DNA from: JBHELB01 sp041859045
GTDB lineage: Bacteria > Hydrogenedentota > Hydrogenedentia > Hydrogenedentales > SLHB01
Reading direction: 5' to 3'
Assembly (NCBI GenBank): GCA_041859045.1
Contig: JBHELB010000048.1
Span: 1 to 44,593, forward strand
DNA length: 44,593 bases
Both the position numbers and the translations under genes were made by a program. Under the pieces are notes generated by a model. It was not told the origin of the DNA. It did no database searches and was given only the letters and a program-made list of their open reading frames with translations. The stretch's first letter is position 1. Each line of letters opens with the position of its first letter. Positions 38,548-44,593 of the stretch are shown piece after piece.

Positions 38548-39948
38548 ATGGGGCGGGTGTCTTTGCCATATACGGCGCGCGGGCATGACGCGCTGCTTCG
38601 CGAGTTGACCGCGCGGATTCCCCAGCTCACCGACCGGTGGACGGATTTCAATCCGACCGACCCGGGGATGGTGTTGCTGGAGCTCTTCTGTGCGGTGGCG
38701 GACATGCTGTTCTACTACCTCGACGCGCAGACGGCGGAGGCGTTCCTGCCCACGGCCCGGCAGCGGCAGAACGTCATCAACCTGTGCAAACTCATTGGGT
38801 ACCGGCTGGACGGGCCTCTCGCCGCGACGACGGAGCTTCGCTTCTCGGTACCGTTCGCGTTGGACGAGGATTTCACCGTTCCTGCGGGAACGGTGTGCCG
38901 CGCGCGACTGGAGACCGGCGACGTCTGGTTCGAGACGTCTGAGGACGCCTTTATTGCGCGCGGACAGGTCGCGGCCACGGCAAGCGCACGGCAGGGGCGA
39001 CGCAAGCAAGAGACCTTTACCATTCCCTCGTCGTTGCGCCTTAACAGCAAGAACATCGCGGACACATCGGTCCACCTGTCCGTAGAAGGCATCCCGTGGA
39101 CTGAGGTCCCGGACTTCCAAGAGAGCACGCCGGACTCGCTGCATTTCAGGCTGACCACCGACGCGGACGGTGTCACGACTATTCTGTTCGGCGACGCAGT
39201 ATCAGGACGCTCCCCCGGCGCAGGCACCGTTGTCGCAACGGACTACCTCGAAACCCTCGGCGCGGCGGGGAATATCGGCGCAGGATTCGTGACGGACCTC
39301 GTAACGCCCCTCTATAACTCTGCCCAGCATGTTGCACTGTCCGTAACCAACCAGCGTCCGGCTACGGGCGGGGCCGACCCGGAAACCCTCGACCACGCAC
39401 GCAAACAGGCTCCGGCGGAACTCCGCGCGCTGTGGAAAGCAGTGACCAAGGCGGACTACCTCGCGCTCGCCGAGGGGTATCCCGGCATCGCGAAGGCGCA
39501 GGTATTGGACACCAACGACTGCGCGAACATCCGGTACTACTCCGTCAACATTGCCATTGCCCCCAACGGCGGCGGTTTGCCGTCGGCGCAACTCAAACGC
39601 GAACTGGCGGAGTTCATCGAGTCGCGCAAGGTCGTGACGGTCGAAGTGAATCTCTACGACCCCACATACAAGGCCATCTCCATCGACGCGGAGATCTTTG
39701 CATACACCGGCGAAGACATCGAGATTGTTCGTGCGCGCGCCGAAACTGCGCTGCAGGACTTCTTCGCGTTTGACCGCGTCGGATTCGGCCAGGCTGTTCG
39801 CACCTCGGACCTGGTCGCCTTGTTGGATGGTGTCCGTGGCGTCAGCTACATCCACCTGTTCACGCCGGCGGCAGACCTGACCCTTCGTCCGGGCGAGATA
39901 CCCCGGCTCGGTGAAATGCGACTCGACGTGCGGAGGGCGGACGCATGA
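38548..39948 (+). CDS. Baseplate protein J (gpJ / gp6-like)
   Basis: 466 residues. 'DFNPTDPGMVLLELFCAVAD' and 'MLFYYLDAQTAEAFLPTARQ' at the N-terminus, 'ATDYLETLGAAGNIGAG', 'ALWKAVTKADYLALAEGYPG' and a C-terminal 'DLVALLDGVRGVSYI' are the marks of the baseplate J family. With gpI and gp25-like proteins it builds the wedge. GAGGT precedes the ATG. Its stop overlaps the gpI-like start (ATGA). Confidence 0.92.
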   Translation: MGRVSLPYTARGHDALLRELTARIPQLTDRWTDFNPTDPGMVLLELFCAVADMLFYYLDAQTAEAFLPTARQRQNVINLCKLIGYRLDGPLAATTELRFSVPFALDEDFTVPAGTVCRARLETGDVWFETSEDAFIARGQVAATASARQGRRKQETFTIPSSLRLNSKNIADTSVHLSVEGIPWTEVPDFQESTPDSLHFRLTTDADGVTTILFGDAVSGRSPGAGTVVATDYLETLGAAGNIGAGFVTDLVTPLYNSAQHVALSVTNQRPATGGADPETLDHARKQAPAELRALWKAVTKADYLALAEGYPGIAKAQVLDTNDCANIRYYSVNIAIAPNGGGLPSAQLKRELAEFIESRKVVTVEVNLYDPTYKAISIDAEIFAYTGEDIEIVRARAETALQDFFAFDRVGFGQAVRTSDLVALLDGVRGVSYIHLFTPAADLTLRPGEIPRLGEMRLDVRRADA

Positions 39949-41600
39949 CCCACGTGCCTTTCGCAGAACGACTACTTGGGCTTCTGCCGTCCGTCTATCG
40001 GGAACGGGACACGGACGGTGACCTCGGCACGTTCCTGGCGATCCCCGGCCCCACCCTAGACGAGATCGCCGGACACATCGACGCGCTACCCTCGGCGTGG
40101 GACGTCGATACTTGCGACCCGCGCTACTTGCCGCCGCTCGCGGAAGCCCTGGGACTTACGCTTGACCCCGCGACACGCACGGACACGCAGCGCCGCGCGA
40201 TTCGCGAGGCCATCGCCAAGTACCGCCGTAACGCGACCATGCCGGCCATGCGCCGTGACCTCGAACGCGTCGGGTGGCAGGGTCGCGTCAATGAAACCTT
40301 CCGGCACGCATTGCGGCTCAATCGTCGTGCGGTTGTGAACCAACGCAAACTGCCGGGACAACTTTTCAGCCTCGGCGTGTACCGCGTCGAGTCGGACACG
40401 ATCACGTCGGGCTTGCGCGAGACCATCGCGTCACACCATCCCGCGGGCACGCGGCAGTTCTTTTTGCAACGCATTGGCGAGCCAACAGCCGTAGACACCG
40501 CGCCGATCCTGATGCCGCCGGTAGGCGTTACTATGACGGGGGTGGCGCGCGATTACGAGACCTTCACCGTCGGCCGTAACCGGCTCAACGCGGACTGGCA
40601 TCTTACCCTGAAGGCCAAGGCCCACGAGCAGTGCGGCGTGCACATCGGGTATGCCGTCCGGTACGACGTGTCCGAGGCGGGCCTACTGTGGACCCGTTGG
40701 CACGCTCGACGTCGCGGCTTTCGCGTGGGCCGTAACGCGCTAAACCGCGAGCGCATCCAGGATTCTCAGGTTTGGGAGGTGAAGAGCGGGTTCACCGGAA
40801 AGGTAGACGCGCAGTCTCCTACGCATTCCGCCCAAACGGAATTTCGCCTCGGCAGACGTCATCTCAATGAAGTGCGCTTCGGACACTTCGAACCGCCGTC
40901 GCACGTGGTCTTTCGACAAAAAGACATCCTGGGTGAGAACGTGCTGCCCGCACAGTCGGCTCTGGGCGAGGCCACGACCCTACTTTATGCGGACCGCACG
41001 CAACTCACGGAGACCTTTCGCCTTCGGCAGTCTCGCCTTGGCAGTCGGCAGGCGCTTACCTATGCGCGTGCGCCACAGACCGCGCTCACCACATGGATCG
41101 GCGCTGCGACTCTCGCGCGCGTTCGCGGGGAGCACGACGTTGTGGAGCGCTGGGACGCACGCAGGAGCGGTTTTGCGCTAAACGCTCGCGCAAGTCTCAA
41201 CGCTACGTTCCTCACATCATCCCAACTGACTCAAGCCCGTGCATCGTTCGAATTGGACGTGGACACAACGTGGCCGTATGGGGCACGCGCGGAGTCCGTA
41301 CGCCTGAATGGACGACGGCTCAATCACGCGGCGTTGCGATTGTCCGTGGAACGAACGGCTCCGTTGCGTTTGGGCCGTACACGTCTTAACGCCGCAGGCC
41401 TGCGCGTCTCCAAGGCACCGCTACGCTGGCGGTACCGTCAACGCGATTATGACGGCCTCCATGAAGGCCGCGCGACCGAGGCCGTGAACATTGTGCGAGC
41501 GACGCGTTGGCCTGCGACGCCGGATAATGGCATCTGGGTCAACGGCGCGCCGCTTGCCGCATACAACCGCTGCGTCGTCACGCGTTGGCCGGAGGCATAG
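39945..41600 (+). CDS. Tail protein I-like, with repeat-bearing C-terminal extension
   Basis: The first ~200 residues fit P2 gpI-like wedge proteins ('FAERLLGLLPSVYRERDTDG', 'YLPPLAEALGLTLDP', 'VGWQGRVNETF'). The remaining 350 residues carry a degenerate motif of type F/L-x-x-GR-x-x-LN: 'FTVGRNRLNADW', 'FRVGRNALNRER', 'FRLGRRHLNEVRF', 'VRLNGRRLNHAAL' and 'LRLGRTRLNAAGL'. Normal gpI is much shorter, so this extension probably serves as a fibre-anchoring or beta-structured arm. Confidence 0.75.
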   Translation: MTHVPFAERLLGLLPSVYRERDTDGDLGTFLAIPGPTLDEIAGHIDALPSAWDVDTCDPRYLPPLAEALGLTLDPATRTDTQRRAIREAIAKYRRNATMPAMRRDLERVGWQGRVNETFRHALRLNRRAVVNQRKLPGQLFSLGVYRVESDTITSGLRETIASHHPAGTRQFFLQRIGEPTAVDTAPILMPPVGVTMTGVARDYETFTVGRNRLNADWHLTLKAKAHEQCGVHIGYAVRYDVSEAGLLWTRWHARRRGFRVGRNALNRERIQDSQVWEVKSGFTGKVDAQSPTHSAQTEFRLGRRHLNEVRFGHFEPPSHVVFRQKDILGENVLPAQSALGEATTLLYADRTQLTETFRLRQSRLGSRQALTYARAPQTALTTWIGAATLARVRGEHDVVERWDARRSGFALNARASLNATFLTSSQLTQARASFELDVDTTWPYGARAESVRLNGRRLNHAALRLSVERTAPLRLGRTRLNAAGLRVSKAPLRWRYRQRDYDGLHEGRATEAVNIVRATRWPATPDNGIWVNGAPLAAYNRCVVTRWPEA

Positions 41601-41607
41601 GAGGCGC

Positions 41608-42201
41608 ATGGGCATTCGCATCTACCAAGACGCCGCGCTGACCGAGCCGCTCTCCAGCGGTGACGGGACGCGCCCAGACAGCGACGCCTACGACGGCACG
41701 CACGGCGAATCGCGCGACCGCCAACTCTACCTTGCGAACGAGCACGCCTCGCTCGCGGGGGCGTTGGGTTCGTCGGGTACGACGCTCCTGTTGGCAACAC
41801 CCGCCTTCACCAACGGCGATATCATCATCGTGAACGCCGAACAGATGAAGGTCATCACGGGCGGCGGGACGACGACGCTCACGGTCGAACGCGGGTACGC
41901 GGGCACGACACCCGCCGCGCATTCCGTCGCGGCCGTCATGTGGTCTGCCTACGACTACACCGGCCTGACCATCGGCGCGGTCGATGCATCGGGCACGGAC
42001 GAGACGGAGTGGTATCGGTTCGCCCCTACCCAAGCCGCGCTCGACGCCGCGACTCCCGGCGCGCCGCTGTCCCTGGGAAACAGGCCGTACTACCAGTCGC
42101 TCCCGTTCTGGCGTCGGTGCGTCGTGCCGGCAGGCACTTCGGTGCAGAACAAGACCGACCTGCGCCTGCGCGTCACCGGCGTGGAGAATCCGATCACATG
42201 A
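41608..42201 (+). CDS. Tail fibre-region protein (197 aa)
   Basis: The start MGIRIYQDAALTEPLSSG follows AGGAGG. 'DIIIVNAEQMKVITGGG' and 'TLTVERGYAGTTPAAHSVAA' form a module also seen in the next gene ('EILHVTGRNGDTLTVTRGAE'). Such modules occur in phage tail fibre and baseplate-distal proteins. Likely structural; no enzymatic motif. Confidence 0.6.
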   Translation: MGIRIYQDAALTEPLSSGDGTRPDSDAYDGTHGESRDRQLYLANEHASLAGALGSSGTTLLLATPAFTNGDIIIVNAEQMKVITGGGTTTLTVERGYAGTTPAAHSVAAVMWSAYDYTGLTIGAVDASGTDETEWYRFAPTQAALDAATPGAPLSLGNRPYYQSLPFWRRCVVPAGTSVQNKTDLRLRVTGVENPIT

Positions 42202-42214
42202 GGAGGCGCTGACC

Positions 42215-42949
42215 ATGCCCCGGGAATTCCTGTTTGCCCAAAACAACGTCGCGGGCACGCTGCTGATCGCCATGGGGACGGGCGACCTCTCCTGCACGCT
42301 CGCGGCAGCTCACGGCGACCGCTTTCCCGTCGCGCCGGACTGCCCGTTTCACGTGACGGTCTCGCTCGCGGGTAACCGCGCAATAAACGAAATCCTCCAC
42401 GTGACCGGCCGCAACGGCGACACCCTCACCGTCACGCGCGGGGCGGAAGGCATGACGCCGCGCGCATGGCCCGAAGGCTCGCCGGTCGAGTTGTGGCAGA
42501 CGGCGCAGCAGTTCAACGACCTCAATCGCGCGGTGAAAACCATGGAGTGGTTCCTCGCGCAAAGCTGGGGCGGCGGCAACGGCGTCATTCGCTACGGCGC
42601 AACGCCGAACGACGGACTCAAGGTCACGCCCGGCGGCGCGCTCACGGTCGCCGTGCAACCCGGCGGGGCCTTCGTGAACGCGCTCATGTTCCGTTTGGCG
42701 GCGGCATACACAACGGTGTCGTTTACCGTGCCCACGACGAACCCGCGCATCGACCTCGTCGAGGCCAACGCGACGACCGGCGCGATCGCGTTCAAACAAG
42801 GCGTGGAAAGTGCGTCGCCCGTAGCGCCCACGGCAGACACGGACTGTCTTGTCCTCGCGCAGGTGTATTGCCGCGTCGGCATGACCGTCATCGGCGCGAC
42901 GGATTCCGGTAGTAATGGATATATCGTCGACCAACGGACCTTCATCTAG
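42215..42949 (+). CDS. Tail fibre-region protein (244 aa)
   Basis: The start MPREFLFAQNNVAGTLL follows GGAGG by 8 bases. It shares the 'TLTV-RG' module with the preceding protein, then has 'ELWQTAQQFNDLNRAVKTME' and a beta-rich end ('DCLVLAQVYCRVGMTVI'). The layout resembles fibre-associated or receptor-binding connector proteins. Function inferred only from place. Confidence 0.6.
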   Translation: MPREFLFAQNNVAGTLLIAMGTGDLSCTLAAAHGDRFPVAPDCPFHVTVSLAGNRAINEILHVTGRNGDTLTVTRGAEGMTPRAWPEGSPVELWQTAQQFNDLNRAVKTMEWFLAQSWGGGNGVIRYGATPNDGLKVTPGGALTVAVQPGGAFVNALMFRLAAAYTTVSFTVPTTNPRIDLVEANATTGAIAFKQGVESASPVAPTADTDCLVLAQVYCRVGMTVIGATDSGSNGYIVDQRTFI

Positions 42950-42973
42950 GACGTCGAGAGGTCGGAGAAGAGT

Positions 42974-43165
42974 TTTGACACAAAGGCTCAAAGGTGCGAA
43001 GGCACAAAGGAAGAGAAGAATGTTAACGCGAAGGCGCAAAGGCGCGAAAACGCGAAGGAAAGACATTCGATTCGCTTTTCTCTGCGAACTTGGCGTTTTG
43101 TGCGCCTCTGCGTTGGGTTCTTCCTTTGTGTTCCTCTGTGTCCTTTGTGCCTTTGTGGTGAATCT
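42974..43165. repeat. MITE/REP-like imperfect palindrome of CAAAGG units
   Basis: The left arm has ACACAAAGGCTCAAAGG (42979-42995) and CACAAAGGAA (43003-43012); the right arm has TTCCTTTGTG (43121-43130) and CCTTTGTGCCTTTGTGG (43142-43158). The inner part, AACGCGAAGGCGCAAAGGCG against GGCGTTTTGTGCGCCTCTGC, also pairs in part. Such elements are familiar as dispersed repeats in some environmental bacterial genomes. No gene lies inside. It stands directly before the tail fibre gene. Confidence 0.75.
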
Positions 43166-43190
43166 TAGCCTTTAGACGCAGGAGTTGCCC

Positions 43191-44593
43191 ATGAAAACCA
43201 AGATTCTCATCGCGTCCATTGCGAGTTTGTTTGTCCTCGGCGCCATCGGCACGGCGGCGCGATACATCGAGGAACTGCGTATCGGCGGCGGCTACGGCTC
43301 GACACCAGACGGGGGCCTGGACATCGAGAAGAACGGCGACGTCCGCACGAACGGCTCCATCACGGCCGACGGCGGCATCCTGCTCCCGGACAACAAGGCC
43401 GTCCAAACCGGGACCACCGCCCCGATCCTCTGGCGATACAACGCAACCACAGGAAGGGCCGAGTGGACCGACGGTCTTAACGTGCTCATGAGTCTTACCG
43501 ATGCGGGGACGACCGGCAACCTCGGCGTCACGGGTAACGTGCAGGCCAGTGGTTCGTTGAACGCATCCGGCAACGCGACCGTGGGCGGTGACGTCGCGGT
43601 GAATGGCGGGGACATCGCCAGCACGGCATCGACACTGAACATCGCGCCCGCCGCCAACGGCACGGTCACCATGCTCGGAAATATGATGGTCTATAACGAC
43701 GCCACGGTCGTGTCCGATCTGACCAGCACCGTCCCGAACAACGCCATGGAAACCGCGACGGCATGGACCAGCATCACGTGGACGGGTTGGGCTCCCGTGA
43801 GCCAGGGACAGACGACCGCACGTGCACACGCGGGTTCTGCGTCCTGGCGCTTCACGACCTCCGGCAATTCACAAGGCATCATCAACGGGGCGATGTCCCA
43901 GTGGTGCTATCCCGGCGAACGGTACGTCGTCACCTACTGGGCGTCCGGCGACGGCGTGAACGCGATGCGCGTCATGCCCCACAACGGCCCGGGGGCGTGG
44001 TCTATCTACGGGCCTGTCGTTGCGCCGCCGAACGGCACATGGCAACAGTATTCGTTCGCGTTCACCGTGACGCACCCCACTCCTTCGATCTTCGACCTGG
44101 TGTTTGTGAGCGCATCGTCCGCCAGTGCCACGTTCTACGTGGATGACGTGACGCTCGCCAAACGCGACGGCAACGGATACATCGCAAACAACCTTCACGT
44201 GGGCACGGACCTGTGTTTCGGTGGGCGCATCCTAGGCCCCAACACGCTCCAGATATCCCCGTTCAACGCGTGGGCGGGCGACTCGAGTCGCATTCGTTTG
44301 TTTGGGCAAGGCCTCGTGGATGCCACCGGCGACACGACGCTGGAAATCTGTCCGGCAAACTCGAACACGCCCACTATCACGATGAACGGCAAGACCGGCA
44401 ACGTCGCGACGACCGGAGACCTCACCGTCAACGGTGGGGACATCACCAGTACCGCGCAGACCTTGACGCTGTCTCCTGGCGCGGGCGGCAATGTGGCCGT
44501 GAACGGAGATTTCGGCGTAGCTGCCGGTAAGACCATCACCGGCGCGTTCAAGGCATCCACCGGCGCCGCAGGCGTGACCGCCATCATCACGAT
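43191..44593 (+). CDS. Tail fibre/spike protein, 3' end cut by window edge
   Basis: The ATG follows CAGGAG; the frame stays open to the window end (467 codons seen). The N-terminus ('MKTKILIASIASLFVLGAIG') looks like a signal peptide or membrane anchor, odd for a virion fibre. Shaft-like repeats follow ('GNLGVTGNVQASGSLNASGN', 'VNGGDIASTASTLNIAP' and the related 'VNGGDITSTAQTLTLSP'). Residues about 183-323 resemble a jelly-roll carbohydrate-binding module ending in 'FYVDDVTLAK'. It is probably the host-recognition protein, binding surface glycans. Confidence 0.75.
   Translation, partial: MKTKILIASIASLFVLGAIGTAARYIEELRIGGGYGSTPDGGLDIEKNGDVRTNGSITADGGILLPDNKAVQTGTTAPILWRYNATTGRAEWTDGLNVLMSLTDAGTTGNLGVTGNVQASGSLNASGNATVGGDVAVNGGDIASTASTLNIAPAANGTVTMLGNMMVYNDATVVSDLTSTVPNNAMETATAWTSITWTGWAPVSQGQTTARAHAGSASWRFTTSGNSQGIINGAMSQWCYPGERYVVTYWASGDGVNAMRVMPHNGPGAWSIYGPVVAPPNGTWQQYSFAFTVTHPTPSIFDLVFVSASSASATFYVDDVTLAKRDGNGYIANNLHVGTDLCFGGRILGPNTLQISPFNAWAGDSSRIRLFGQGLVDATGDTTLEICPANSNTPTITMNGKTGNVATTGDLTVNGGDITSTAQTLTLSPGAGGNVAVNGDFGVAAGKTITGAFKASTGAAGVTAIIT

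Noticed and set aside
1..44593. tRNA, rRNA, CRISPR arrays and insertion sequences
   Set aside because: Looked for and not seen: no cloverleaf-like stretch, no regularly spaced direct repeats, and no transposase other than the integrase-type recombinase.

Overview
The window is about 44.6 kb of a temperate, contractile-tailed (myovirus-type) bacteriophage or prophage. No host housekeeping gene, tRNA, rRNA or CRISPR array was seen. The main gene order is classical: lysogeny/DNA-modification genes, terminase, portal, MuF-type head protein, protease/scaffold, capsid, connectors, sheath, tube, tape measure, baseplate, tail fibre. Both edges cut through genes: a ParB-like gene on the left and a fibre gene on the right. 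GC content is fairly high, so long antisense shadow frames are common. A small lipoprotein gene suggests a diderm host. Short dispersed repeats built on CAAAGGCGC-like units suggest an environmental host from the Planctomycetota/Verrucomicrobiota/Hydrogenedentota-type world, but that is inference only.

Layout: (1) 1-5.4 kb: ParB-like protein, a small minus-strand gene, a lysozyme-like protein, a C5-cytosine methyltransferase with a complete second reading frame nested over it, a tyrosine integrase preceded by a stand-alone core-binding-domain gene, and a lipoprotein. (2) 5.4-14 kb: terminase, portal with a Cys-rich tail, and a 1518-residue MuF polyvalent protein (MuF domain, five SAP-like repeats, kinase-like domain, possible toxin-like C terminus). 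(3) 14-19.5 kb: a fusion of adenine methyltransferase, prohead protease and scaffold with an internal scaffold start, then decoration protein, major capsid protein and connector/completion proteins. (4) 20.9-29.3 kb: tail terminator, sheath, tube, a tail chaperone with a -1 frameshift site, tape measure and LysM adaptors. (5) 31.2-37.4 kb: hub, spike, PAAR tip, a vWA-domain protein and a gp25-like wedge. (6) 38.5 kb to the end: gpJ-like, gpI-like and fibre genes.

The most notable signal is a 16-bp element, TTTCCGGTAGATARCC. It stands 29-43 nt upstream of the first gene of five late blocks (portal, protease fusion, tail terminator, hub, gpJ), and a weaker copy precedes a minus-strand gene near the left end. 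It does not look like an ordinary host promoter. Three of the five intergenic sites just upstream of the element hold inserted cargo: an unknown minus-strand gene (19.6-20.5 kb), an AbiE-type toxin-antitoxin pair with its own promoter and operator array (29.3-31.0 kb), and two convergent HicAB-like modules, one with a frameshifted hicA (37.4-38.4 kb). My reading is that the element is a phage-specific late promoter or leader that keeps downstream structural genes expressed after cargo insertion. All functional calls come from reading motifs; no database search was run.
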